Of a DNA stretch of 64,000 nt, positions 45,160 through 54,828 are shown one piece after another. Within the stretch, counting starts at the first letter, position 1. Each line of letters begins with the position of its first letter. Source of the stretch: Chloroflexi bacterium HGW-Chloroflexi-10 (lineage in GTDB: Bacteria > Chloroflexota > Anaerolineae > Anaerolineales > Anaerolineaceae); assembly GCA_002840755.1 (NCBI GenBank), contig PHBZ01000018.1, positions 42,874 through 106,873 of the forward strand, given 5' to 3'. Position numbers and translations under genes: made by a program. The notes beneath the pieces were generated by a model that ran no database searches, was not told where the DNA came from, and was given only the letters and a program-made list of their open reading frames with translations.

Positions 45160-47952
45160 TCAGATTGGTTGATGCACGCGCAAGGCAGCCAGAATTTTCT
45201 CCTGATCCACCGGTAGTGAATCAATCCTAACGCCAACGGCGTTATATATTGCGTTGGTAATTGCCGGTATGGTAGGTATTAAGACAATTTCGCCTACGCC
45301 CTTACCACCAAATGGACCTTCCTCTACAGCATGTTCAACAACAAAGGATGTGATTTTTGGTGTATATGTAATCGAAGGAATACGATAACTGGCCAGGCGA
45401 TCCGTAACAACCTTACCCTCATCCAGAATAAAATTTTCGGTGAGCGCGTGACCGATTCCCATGACAATACCACCTTCAATTTGACCCTTTAATCCCAAAG
45501 GATTAAGTGCGAAACCAACATCATTGGCGACGATCACTTCCGGTACCTTTACTTCGCCAGTGAGAGTGTTTACCTCAACCAGGGCTGCTTGAGCCGCAAA
45601 TGAAAAGGCGATATGCATATCGCCACCTTTTCCCAATGGCTGAGTTTCTGGCGCCCAATATGTATAAAGCACTTTGGGAGTGACGCCATCTTCCCGTAAT
45701 ATCCTCGAAATTTCCGAAAGCGCAATCTGTTTCTGGTCGATTTGTGCCAGGCCCTCAATAAACTTGATCTTTTCTGGAGAAACATCATAACGCTCGGCCA
45801 ACTCACTTGTTAGCAATTCGTGCATCGCTTTGGATGCATAGCGGACAGCATTCCCGGTTACAAAGGTCTGGCGGGAAGCTGTTGTCGGACCACCATCCGG
45901 GGTGAGATCCGTATCAGATAATAAAACGCGTATCTGTGGAGTCCCCTGTCCCAATTCTTCTGCCGCGGTCAGCATTAAAACAGTGGGTAATCCCTGGCCC
46001 AGTTCTGCGGATGCGGTTCGAACTTCAAAAACACCGTCTGCCATTAATTCAATTTCTGCACCGGCCTTATCCGGCGCTCCTCCCCCCAACCCGGTATTCT
46101 TGTAGGCTACGGCAAAACCCCATGCGCGCACCAGATCCGGATTCTGTGAATCCCGTTGTGGGACAAATGGTTCGGCACCGGCTCTTTCCAGCATGGCTGT
46201 TTGAACTTTTTCAATACATTCCACCAGCCCAACACTCTCTCTCAGAACCTGGCCCGTATTCGTGACACTACCTACACGCAGCGCGTTTTTCATTCGCAAT
46301 TCTACCGGATCAACATCCAACGACTGCGCCAGCCAATCCATCATCGTTTCCATCGCAAAGGCCGACTGTAAAACGCCAAAACCTCGAAATGCTCCAGCCG
46401 GAGGATTATTGGTATACATGGCATAACAATCCGCCTTTACGTTGGGTATTTCATATGGTCCTGAAGAATGGGTAGTAGCACGCGTCATTACTTTTTCACC
46501 TAAAGATGCATATGCCCCGCTATCACCATACAATTCTGTCTGGACGGCAACCAGAGTACCATCCTGTTTGGCGCCCATTTTAACTTTTATTTGGGTAGCA
46601 TGCCGCTTGGGGTGAACAATCAGGCTTTCGTGGCGGTCAAACAATAATTTCACCGGACAGCCTGTGGCCTGGGATAACATTGCTGCATGGATCTGACCGG
46701 CTATATCTTCCTTACCACCAAATCCACCCCCGATTAATTGTCCAATCACACGAACCTGAGTTTCCGGGATACCTAAAACAGCTGCAACCTGTTCCCGATC
46801 TGCGTAAGGGATTTGTGAGCCAACATAAATTTCCAACCGGCCTTCAGAATTCCACAAAGCCACACTGCATTCCGGTTCCAAAAATGCATGATCATTGGGA
46901 ATTGTATGAAAAACATGCTCTAAAATTACATCAGAACCCGCAAAACCTTCTTCGGTATCGCCTTTGCGAACCTTAATGTGCTTGATTAAATTCCCTTTCT
47001 CATGGATTAACGGCGCACCTTCCTGATACGCTTGAACAGCGCTACTGACAACTGGCAAAGGTTCGAGATCCAAATCAATTAATTCCAATGCTTGTGAAGC
47101 AATTTCACGGGTTTCGGCAGCCACAATGGCCAAAGCATCACCCACATAACGAATTTTTTCGCCAACACCAATCATCACAGGCCAGTCTTTTATTACCAGG
47201 CCATGTTTATTTTCTGCGGGAATATCTGCTGCAGTTAACACAGCTATAACGCCTTTAAGGGCCAGAGCCCTGGTCACATCAATATTGCGCACAATCGCTG
47301 AAGGAACCATTGCGCGTTTCACTCTGGCATGCAGCATACCTTCAAATTGCAGATCATCACTATAGATAGCCTTACCGGTTACTTTTGCTACTGCATCCGG
47401 GCGCAGATGTACCTGCCCAACCATACGTTTTGCATTTTGTGCAGGTGGTACAAAAGGAGGTATCACTGGTTTTTGATCCATCAGCGCGTCAGAAGCTGCC
47501 TGAATCGCACCTACAATACTTGGATATCCAGCACAGCGACATAATGTGTCTTTCAGCGCGTAATGAATTTGATCTACACTCGGCCTGGGATTTTTATCGA
47601 TCAATGCATACGAGGTCATAATTTGCCCCGGTATACAAAAACCGCACTGAACAGCACCGTATTCTACGAACGCCTCCTGGAGGGGGTGTAATTCGATTTC
47701 ATTTTTCTGCAGACCTTCAATCGTGGTGATACTCTTTCCATGCGCTTTAACAGCCGGATAGGAGCAGGATAATACCGCTTCACCGTCAATGACCACCGTA
47801 CAGGCACCACATTCAGCTTCATTACATCCAATCTTTGTACCGGTTAATCCCAATCGTTCCCGTAATAAATCCGCTAACATTTCGCCAGGAATCACCGGAA
47901 GTTCAACCGATTTCCCGTTTACAGTTAATTTAATTTGTGTTTGTTTAGTCAT
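45160..47952 (-). CDS. Molybdenum hydroxylase (xanthine dehydrogenase/aldehyde oxidoreductase family), 2Fe-2S and Mo domains fused
   Basis: About 930 residues from ATG 47952 (AGGAAAG upstream). Residues 1-160 are the two [2Fe-2S] domains: GCNEAECGACTVVIDGEAVLSC and GFCIPGQIMTS...CRCAGYP. The Mo-cofactor part runs from about 180 to the end, with QLIGGGFGGKEDI, AGAFRGFGVLQSAFAMET and the active-site Glu in GPFGGKGVGEIV. The fused order resembles Desulfovibrio aldehyde oxidoreductase, but the separate FAD subunit in the operon resembles xanthine dehydrogenases. The substrate could be a purine, nicotinate or an aldehyde. It overlaps the FAD gene by 8 bp. Confidence 0.88.
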   Translation of the reverse strand: MTKQTQIKLTVNGKSVELPVIPGEMLADLLRERLGLTGTKIGCNEAECGACTVVIDGEAVLSCSYPAVKAHGKSITTIEGLQKNEIELHPLQEAFVEYGAVQCGFCIPGQIMTSYALIDKNPRPSVDQIHYALKDTLCRCAGYPSIVGAIQAASDALMDQKPVIPPFVPPAQNAKRMVGQVHLRPDAVAKVTGKAIYSDDLQFEGMLHARVKRAMVPSAIVRNIDVTRALALKGVIAVLTAADIPAENKHGLVIKDWPVMIGVGEKIRYVGDALAIVAAETREIASQALELIDLDLEPLPVVSSAVQAYQEGAPLIHEKGNLIKHIKVRKGDTEEGFAGSDVILEHVFHTIPNDHAFLEPECSVALWNSEGRLEIYVGSQIPYADREQVAAVLGIPETQVRVIGQLIGGGFGGKEDIAGQIHAAMLSQATGCPVKLLFDRHESLIVHPKRHATQIKVKMGAKQDGTLVAVQTELYGDSGAYASLGEKVMTRATTHSSGPYEIPNVKADCYAMYTNNPPAGAFRGFGVLQSAFAMETMMDWLAQSLDVDPVELRMKNALRVGSVTNTGQVLRESVGLVECIEKVQTAMLERAGAEPFVPQRDSQNPDLVRAWGFAVAYKNTGLGGGAPDKAGAEIELMADGVFEVRTASAELGQGLPTVLMLTAAEELGQGTPQIRVLLSDTDLTPDGGPTTASRQTFVTGNAVRYASKAMHELLTSELAERYDVSPEKIKFIEGLAQIDQKQIALSEISRILREDGVTPKVLYTYWAPETQPLGKGGDMHIAFSFAAQAALVEVNTLTGEVKVPEVIVANDVGFALNPLGLKGQIEGGIVMGIGHALTENFILDEGKVVTDRLASYRIPSITYTPKITSFVVEHAVEEGPFGGKGVGEIVLIPTIPAITNAIYNAVGVRIDSLPVDQEKILAALRVHQPI

Positions 47953-48829
47953 TTTTTCTTTCCTCAGCACAGTTCCAAGCAGTATTCAGGACACTCTCTA
48001 AAAGCACCTCTGCCAACTGATAGCGGTATTCGGCTGTCGCCCGCATTTTGCTCGTACGGAACTTAACCGTATCGTGGATCGCTGCTTTTGCTGCAGACAA
48101 CGCTTTTGCATCAAGCACATTTCCACGCAGCGTTGATTCCACCATCAATGCACGTGATGGTACCGGACCGGATGGCCCAAACACGATACGAATATCTGCA
48201 ATGGTATTTTCATCACGCCTTAACCAAACAGCGGTATTTAATATAGGCAGTGCTACCCCCTGAGGGCGCATCACCCGGTCAAAGGCAGAAGCTTCATTTT
48301 TTTGGATTAATCGTATCTTGAATCCAACCAACACATCCGCGACGCCCAACGCAGTTACACCCGCTCCGCGGAACAGTTCCAGAATAGGTTTCTCGAAAAG
48401 ATTTCCCTGGCAATAAATAACAGCAATGGCGTCCATTGCAACGAGAGCAATCATCCCATCCGCTGCCGGAAGAGCATGCGCCACATTACCGCCCAATGTA
48501 GCAGAATTGCGAACCTGTGGTCCGCCAATCAATCCAGTTGCCGTTGCGACAGCTGAAGCATGTGTCTTTACCAACTCAGAGGTCGCAATCTGACTCACCG
48601 GAACACCGGCTCCAAGAAAGAAATACTCCCCTCGAATTTCCATTTTTCTTAATTCGGGGATTTGGCTTACATCCACCAATGTTTCCACTGGGGAATGCCG
48701 GTTTTGCTGGATCTCCAACAATAAATCAGTTCCTCCAGCCACAAATTTGGTCGAGCCTTTTGCCTTTTGTAAAGATTGGCCAGCCTCGTCCATTGACGTC
48801 GCAAGAATATATTCATTCCAAATATTCAT
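47945..48829 (-). CDS. FAD-binding subunit of molybdenum hydroxylase (CoxM/XdhB-like)
   Basis: The 294-residue protein starts at ATG 48829 (MNIWNEYILATSMDEAG) behind AAGGAG; the frame is open to 48940, but a TATAAT at 48930-48935 falls within that extension. FAD signatures are KFVAGGTDLLLEIQ and GPQVRNSATLGGNVAHALPAADG, and the C-terminal CO_deh_flav_C domain follows. It passes electrons from the iron-sulfur domains of the partner to NAD+ or another acceptor. No XdhC-type chaperone is adjacent. Confidence 0.9.
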   Translation of the reverse strand: MNIWNEYILATSMDEAGQSLQKAKGSTKFVAGGTDLLLEIQQNRHSPVETLVDVSQIPELRKMEIRGEYFFLGAGVPVSQIATSELVKTHASAVATATGLIGGPQVRNSATLGGNVAHALPAADGMIALVAMDAIAVIYCQGNLFEKPILELFRGAGVTALGVADVLVGFKIRLIQKNEASAFDRVMRPQGVALPILNTAVWLRRDENTIADIRIVFGPSGPVPSRALMVESTLRGNVLDAKALSAAKAAIHDTVKFRTSKMRATAEYRYQLAEVLLESVLNTAWNCAEERKND

Positions 48830-49015
48830 ATGTGCGGTGGCTCCTTTCCACGGGCGGCACTTTTCGACGGTTCTCTGAACCGACGCCGGTTTTATTTGAA
48901 ACCGACCACCGACATAATTACCTGATTCTATTATAGCCATTTTTTTGAAAAATGAACCACTGTCATTTATCCTTTTTTTGGCTTAATTTTTTCCCGTATA
49001 TCCATTTCTAATTCT

Positions 49016-52000
49016 TTATTCGACATTGACAATCAACAACCGATACGGCCGGTTATGATCCACTTCCTTTGATTGGAATCGCGTCCAGATTTCAACCGGA
49101 GAAAAATAAAAATTTCCAACCAAATCCGGAACAAGATAATAAGGCAGGTAATATGTCCCAGCCGGCAATTCGGGGGTATACCAGGTTACCTGATTGTTTC
49201 TTTGGCTGCGAGAAAATAAAGCTTCCGTTTTGGTAATAATCGGTTCCAACATAGGATAAGGCGAATCGGCGGGTTCAAAGCTGGACAAATTCAGTATTTT
49301 CATACCACCAGGTAATGATTCCTGAATAAAAACCTCATTCAAATCCTTTTCCACCGAAAATTTCAATAAAAATCCTACCGGATTTTGGGCATCCGTCGTT
49401 ATTCTCAGATCGCTTTTACATAAACCATACCAACAATCCATATCCAACGACTGGCTTTCCGGCAAAATAGCATAACGCTCGATATCAAACGTGCGAGCAT
49501 TGGGAATCATATTGTCCGGAGAATTTTCGTTGGTGATAGCAGCAAAATAATAAAGATTCATCGATTCGAGATGATTAATGATTTTTAATTCCTGAACATT
49601 TAAACTATTTGGGGAAATCTCAATGGTGGAATTCAATGGAAATGAGAAGTATTCATTTTCTTTGTTCCCTTGTAATATCTCATTTTCATTCAAAAACACT
49701 TCGAAGTCGGATTGGTCCAAGTATTGCCCAGTTCCTTTCAGGTAAGCACTTATTGCGGAAAGCGACCAGGCAGTTTCAAAAATATTCGGCCATTGTGCTG
49801 GTTGACTCTGCCTGCTGACCAAAAAATTAATCAAATTTGGAATATCCTCATTGGCTGGGTCCAGTTCCGATAATGCGTAAGCAACTGCGGCCGTTTGGAT
49901 AATATCGGAATTACGCACAGGATTATTTTCGTATGCAGGGAAATATTGGTGCCCCATACCATCTGAATTTAAATTTTTTTCCACATCACGCAAAACTGTC
50001 CGGCTTTCTGAACTTCCTTTTTGAAGCCGATCAAATGCCAATGCCAAAAATCCATTTCCAAAACCCGTAAGTTGGTTTGCCTGTTCCAAGAAAATATCCG
50101 GATGAAGATTTGAATTTCCATTTTCTAATAAAAGAAAATATTCAAATGCTAATTGATCGAATTGCCATTCATTATTTATCGAATCAATTTGGGGCAATTG
50201 TAATAGAATGGCTTCTATACTTTTTTCTATAACACTCTCAGGAACAAAGAACCCTGATCTATCAGCCAACAGAAGACCCCACACCGCATAATCCGTGGAA
50301 TTCTGGTCCAGAATTGGCGAAATACCATTTCCCCAATCCCCTTTTTGGTTTTGATAGCGAGTAATTTCAGTTATTAAACTTCGAATATGATTCTCCAATT
50401 TTTCACGATACACTGAATCCGTTTCCGGATGCGCCCGGACCAAATCATAAATCTGTAATTGAGCAATTAAAATCCAAATGGATTGCTCCACCGTATAAGG
50501 GCCGCCCGCAATAAAGTTTTCGGACCCTAAACGCAATATTGTCGTCAATTCAGGGAAGACAACGATTTGAATTGTTGAAGATATAGCTGAATCGATTAAC
50601 TCAGAGGATAAATACACCAGGGTTTCGTCCTTATCAGTGATACCTGTTTGTACATTCGTTGTTTGCCATTCAGTAGCAAGGACTTCTATTTCGCTTTCCA
50701 TCAGGCGAATTTCGCCACCAGGGTTTTTTATCTCGAATCGCACAAAACTCGAACCCGGTTGTTGAGCAGTAAGCGGCCATAATATTTTTTTCCGGGAATT
50801 TACCCCTACCGTAATAATTTTCTCTTTTTCACCAATCAGATTCAAACCATCAGGTTCAATAACCAAATTTATTGTTTGCGGATAATCCAAATGATTAACC
50901 AGTTCAACACCTGCAAAAAACTCATCCCCATTAGAAACAATTTCCGGCAAAACAATGCGATAATCCAGCGAAAACCGATTGGGGATTTGAGGCAACTCAT
51001 AAGCAGTGACTTTCTCATCAATTACCGTGAAGTACTCAATTTGGTCAGTTTGTTCAATGATTTGTTCAGGAATAACCAATTCAGCCAAACCGGTTTCATC
51101 AAGTATCACATGTTTCACCCAGAGCGCGTACCTGTTCCACAACTTTACAGGCATAAATACCCGGTTTTCTGCCTCATCAAATTCAGCCGACACTGCTAAT
51201 ATTTCCGTTTCGTTCAAATCGCCATTGGTGTCGTTCCAAACAGATGATTGCTCCAGGGTACTGGTTTGGAAAGCATTTAAAATAAATTCTATCGGTTTGG
51301 GTGTTTCTTGATTGGAAGATAGCGTTAATGTCATTGTATCGTCTGAAGCGTTTGAATTGAATTCGAGACTAAAGGCAATATTTTCTTGAAAGGTTTCCAA
51401 CGGAATAAAGGCACTACCTTGCAAAATTGAATCCATTTCTTTGTTATATAAAACAGCATGGATCTTGACTGATTCGGACAAAACCAAATTGCTTAAAACA
51501 ATTTCTAAGTGATCGTGTGGAATATCCAATTCCATATATTCGATATCGATACCTTGCTGCCAGTAGATTATGGCTGTTGAAGCGGAAGGAAATGGATTTG
51601 GAACAAATAGTTTCACCACATCCCCAATTTCATATTTTGTTTGATCAAAGACTATTGGCAATGGCTGATTCCAAAGAAATTGATAACTGCTTAACCCTTG
51701 CCCACCAATCCAAAATGGAAACACTTTTATAGCCCCCTCGACAAGACATTTAATCCGGTAATTTCCGGGACCATTCGGAACAATTGAAATTTTTCCGAAA
51801 CCATCTCCATTGGTGGTAATCTGTGAATTATTTAATTCAACCCACTCAAATTCATTCGCTTCGGTGTTTTGAATTGCTTTTTGAAAAACAATATTGATCG
51901 GAATAGATCCAATCGGTGTCCCATTCATTCTTTTCGAGTAAACCTCAAATTCAATAAAATCAGTTGCCTGGTTGTAATACGGGTTTCCTGTAATTTCAAT

Positions 52001-54721
52001 TCCTATGCGTCCCGGATCCATCTGTATCTTTTTTGTTGTGCTAAACGATAGCCAATCATTCACCGGTATGGATGCAGTGAAGGTTAATTCGAGAGGAAGT
52101 TGAGAAATGTCTACTATTTCTTGATATTGGCTAAAAGGAATTTCTATGGAATACTCTCCAACAGCATTCAACTCTCCATCGCCATTAATAATTTCCGTCG
52201 CCGTAGTGGAAGGATCAGTAATGAATTCTTGAGCCAATAAATCCGGAGAATCAACCCAAATTGCCCAATGAACTGGCGTACCGGCGGGTAGCATTAAGGG
52301 CGAGTCTTGTGAAATAATTCGCAACTGCATAGGATTACCATATACATAATTTTCTGAACCAGGGTCTATTTCCAAAACAACATCGATACCGGCTGTATAT
52401 GAAATAATAATATCGTTGAAAACGGAGCTGTACCCATCAATTCCCAATCGGTAAACACCATCAGGAAGGTGGTTTGGCAGATTAAGCTCACCCATGTTAA
52501 TCATATCGTCATGATTAAAAAATAATTCAGTTTCAATATTTACATACTCAACTTCTTTTGGAGCCATTCCCCGGAGGTATAAAATTACCCTTTCCGGTCC
52601 CGATTCAATCAAGTCGCCTTGCAACGTTGAGGGGAATGTAGTCCAAAATTGAACGGTATCTCCTGGTCGATAAGCAGCTTGATCTGTTTTAATTATTCCG
52701 TCAGGGTTACTGGTATCTTTCTCTATTAATTCAACGGGTTGTTGCAGATTCTGAACCATCGAAAAGAATCCGGATTCCGGTGTACCAATCCCAATCCAGG
52801 CAACTTTTTCAAGCGAAAATTGTCCGGGCATTTCCACAACAGACCATCCGGTGGTCGAAATAACACCTTCAAACAAAGTGTTCCCAGAACTGTCTACCCC
52901 ATAAATCGTTTGTTCAACTTCAAATGGATGATTGTCAGCTATATTGGGAATCCAGGTTATCAATTTACTGGTATCAAAATTTATATATGGATTTATAAAA
53001 TTGTTCACCAATAAATATTCATAAGTAACTTGATTGTTGGTTTCGATCAGAATTCGAAAAATACCCGGAGGAAGTGGTTCGATATTCTCTTGAAGCGGAA
53101 TGGATGAGATTTCTTTTTGATTTGATGATTTAAGTGAAGTAAATAAAATCGGAGATACAGAAGCTGGAATATCCTTAATAGCGACATCCTGATTATTAAA
53201 AAAGTCTTCAGTAGATAAAGGAATGACATACAAAGATATTTCCGCAATATTTACTGTTTCAATAATTAATTCAGCAATAGGAGAATCCGTCACCAAAACA
53301 TTTTTCTCTGCTCCCGGAATTTCCAATGCTGGCTGCTGCGGTTCTACTGTCGCATCAAATTCAAATGTCTCGCCAAGCGATGCACCCCATTGATCTTGCA
53401 AAGCAGAGGAAATCCACACCCTGTATTTTTGCCCTGGTGAAAAATCTCCTTTAATGCTCAGAGTCTGGTTTGAATCTTTCAATGCAAAAACTAATTTTTT
53501 AACTTCCGGATAAATTGAAACATTTTCAGAAAAAGTCTGGTTTTCATCCAAAAAATTTGAAAACAGAATTTTTATTTCAGTTTGTTCCTGCTGATACACC
53601 AATGGCGTTCCAACCGAAGGCAGAACCCCCATAATTTTCAAATCACGGATGGTAGTATAAGACAAAGCAAAGGGTTGGTTAAGAACCCCACCCCCAGCTA
53701 CCACACTGCCAGCAAGCAATTCAACAAGATAAATGGTTCCTCGTTTTAATAACTCACTCGGTAAGAATGTCATTTCAGTCTTTTCATTATTCCACACAAA
53801 CCGCCCCACCACCGGATTTCCCCCTACATCACTGATTCGAAAATTTGATGCAACCGATTCAGTTACCATTGCCTGATTAAATTTTAAATTAAAAGTTTGG
53901 TCAAGCGGAATGGTTTTCTCCTGCAAGGGTGAAAATGACACAATCTCTGGTTGAATGGTCGAAAATACCCAATCCGTATCCCCACTCACCTCCAATACCG
54001 TACCATGCAGACTTCTCAATTGACGGTTAATATACGCTTTGTATTCTATTCCGGAAAACAAGCCTGAATCCGGTTTAAAAGCATAGGTGCTATTATTCAA
54101 CCAAAAACCTTGACCAGCCACATCCGGTTCCAGGTAAAATCCTATTGGCAGATTCTCTTGATTTTCGGATAAATCAACTACAGCCTGGTTAAATGTAATG
54201 AATAAACTCTGTATATCGGGTTTTATTTGACTGGAGCCGTTTTCAGGATATTTCATCCCAATCCGCAAGGGTTGGGCTACCCGATAATTCGATCTAAAAC
54301 TCTGCCCTAATAGATCACCGTTTTGATTTTGAGCACTTTTTTGTATCTCAACGGTCAAATTCTGTCCAATTCCCAATTCTTGATCAGCGAAAAACGAAAC
54401 TGTCACTTCATCCAGCCACTCAAACCTGCCAGAAACCAAAGGAGAAAAACGGAAAGCCGCTTCCGTGGATTTGGGTTCCATGGCTTGAGAAAAATGGAAT
54501 GTAAAATCCTGCCTGGGACCGATAACCTCATCGGGTTTTGGATCAACACCTAATACCAATGGAGGCATGGACGTTTCATCATCCAATTGAATTAACCGGT
54601 TTTCTTCTAATGGAATTACCGGAACCGGTGTTTTAAGTTGACATGCTGTTAAAACCAAGATTAACAAAAGGAATATCCAACGTTTTGCCAATGATCCTTT
54701 TGGTCTTAGTCGCACTCTCAT
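49016..54721 (-). CDS. Bacterial alpha-2-macroglobulin-like lipoprotein without the thioester Cys
   Basis: The protein is 1901 residues. The signal peptide ends in a lipobox (ILVLTACQ). The N-terminal third has repeated Ig/MG-like domains (VLGVDPKPDEVIGPRQDFTFHF, MKYPENGSSQIKPDIQSLFI), followed by MG, bait-type and alpha-helical thioester domains (NQKGDWGNGISPI, LGSENFIAGGPYTVEQ) and a receptor-binding-like end. At the thioester position, where protease-trapping forms read GCxEQ, this one has YTVEQ, with Thr1410 in place of Cys. It therefore cannot cross-link covalently, as in YfaS/MagD-type proteins. No adjacent penicillin-binding protein 1C was seen. It should sit outside the cytoplasmic membrane. 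Confidence 0.85.
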   Translation of the reverse strand: MRVRLRPKGSLAKRWIFLLLILVLTACQLKTPVPVIPLEENRLIQLDDETSMPPLVLGVDPKPDEVIGPRQDFTFHFSQAMEPKSTEAAFRFSPLVSGRFEWLDEVTVSFFADQELGIGQNLTVEIQKSAQNQNGDLLGQSFRSNYRVAQPLRIGMKYPENGSSQIKPDIQSLFITFNQAVVDLSENQENLPIGFYLEPDVAGQGFWLNNSTYAFKPDSGLFSGIEYKAYINRQLRSLHGTVLEVSGDTDWVFSTIQPEIVSFSPLQEKTIPLDQTFNLKFNQAMVTESVASNFRISDVGGNPVVGRFVWNNEKTEMTFLPSELLKRGTIYLVELLAGSVVAGGGVLNQPFALSYTTIRDLKIMGVLPSVGTPLVYQQEQTEIKILFSNFLDENQTFSENVSIYPEVKKLVFALKDSNQTLSIKGDFSPGQKYRVWISSALQDQWGASLGETFEFDATVEPQQPALEIPGAEKNVLVTDSPIAELIIETVNIAEISLYVIPLSTEDFFNNQDVAIKDIPASVSPILFTSLKSSNQKEISSIPLQENIEPLPPGIFRILIETNNQVTYEYLLVNNFINPYINFDTSKLITWIPNIADNHPFEVEQTIYGVDSSGNTLFEGVISTTGWSVVEMPGQFSLEKVAWIGIGTPESGFFSMVQNLQQPVELIEKDTSNPDGIIKTDQAAYRPGDTVQFWTTFPSTLQGDLIESGPERVILYLRGMAPKEVEYVNIETELFFNHDDMINMGELNLPNHLPDGVYRLGIDGYSSVFNDIIISYTAGIDVVLEIDPGSENYVYGNPMQLRIISQDSPLMLPAGTPVHWAIWVDSPDLLAQEFITDPSTTATEIINGDGELNAVGEYSIEIPFSQYQEIVDISQLPLELTFTASIPVNDWLSFSTTKKIQMDPGRIGIEITGNPYYNQATDFIEFEVYSKRMNGTPIGSIPINIVFQKAIQNTEANEFEWVELNNSQITTNGDGFGKISIVPNGPGNYRIKCLVEGAIKVFPFWIGGQGLSSYQFLWNQPLPIVFDQTKYEIGDVVKLFVPNPFPSASTAIIYWQQGIDIEYMELDIPHDHLEIVLSNLVLSESVKIHAVLYNKEMDSILQGSAFIPLETFQENIAFSLEFNSNASDDTMTLTLSSNQETPKPIEFILNAFQTSTLEQSSVWNDTNGDLNETEILAVSAEFDEAENRVFMPVKLWNRYALWVKHVILDETGLAELVIPEQIIEQTDQIEYFTVIDEKVTAYELPQIPNRFSLDYRIVLPEIVSNGDEFFAGVELVNHLDYPQTINLVIEPDGLNLIGEKEKIITVGVNSRKKILWPLTAQQPGSSFVRFEIKNPGGEIRLMESEIEVLATEWQTTNVQTGITDKDETLVYLSSELIDSAISSTIQIVVFPELTTILRLGSENFIAGGPYTVEQSIWILIAQLQIYDLVRAHPETDSVYREKLENHIRSLITEITRYQNQKGDWGNGISPILDQNSTDYAVWGLLLADRSGFFVPESVIEKSIEAILLQLPQIDSINNEWQFDQLAFEYFLLLENGNSNLHPDIFLEQANQLTGFGNGFLALAFDRLQKGSSESRTVLRDVEKNLNSDGMGHQYFPAYENNPVRNSDIIQTAAVAYALSELDPANEDIPNLINFLVSRQSQPAQWPNIFETAWSLSAISAYLKGTGQYLDQSDFEVFLNENEILQGNKENEYFSFPLNSTIEISPNSLNVQELKIINHLESMNLYYFAAITNENSPDNMIPNARTFDIERYAILPESQSLDMDCWYGLCKSDLRITTDAQNPVGFLLKFSVEKDLNEVFIQESLPGGMKILNLSSFEPADSPYPMLEPIITKTEALFSRSQRNNQVTWYTPELPAGTYYLPYYLVPDLVGNFYFSPVEIWTRFQSKEVDHNRPYRLLIVNVE

Positions 54722-54828
54722 TTATACACTCAGATCTAATACATCCTTAGGGGTCCTAAGAAATTTGGGGGTTACATGAATTATAAAAATGACCAAACAA
54801 CCACCCATTAATTTTCAAACCAATACCA

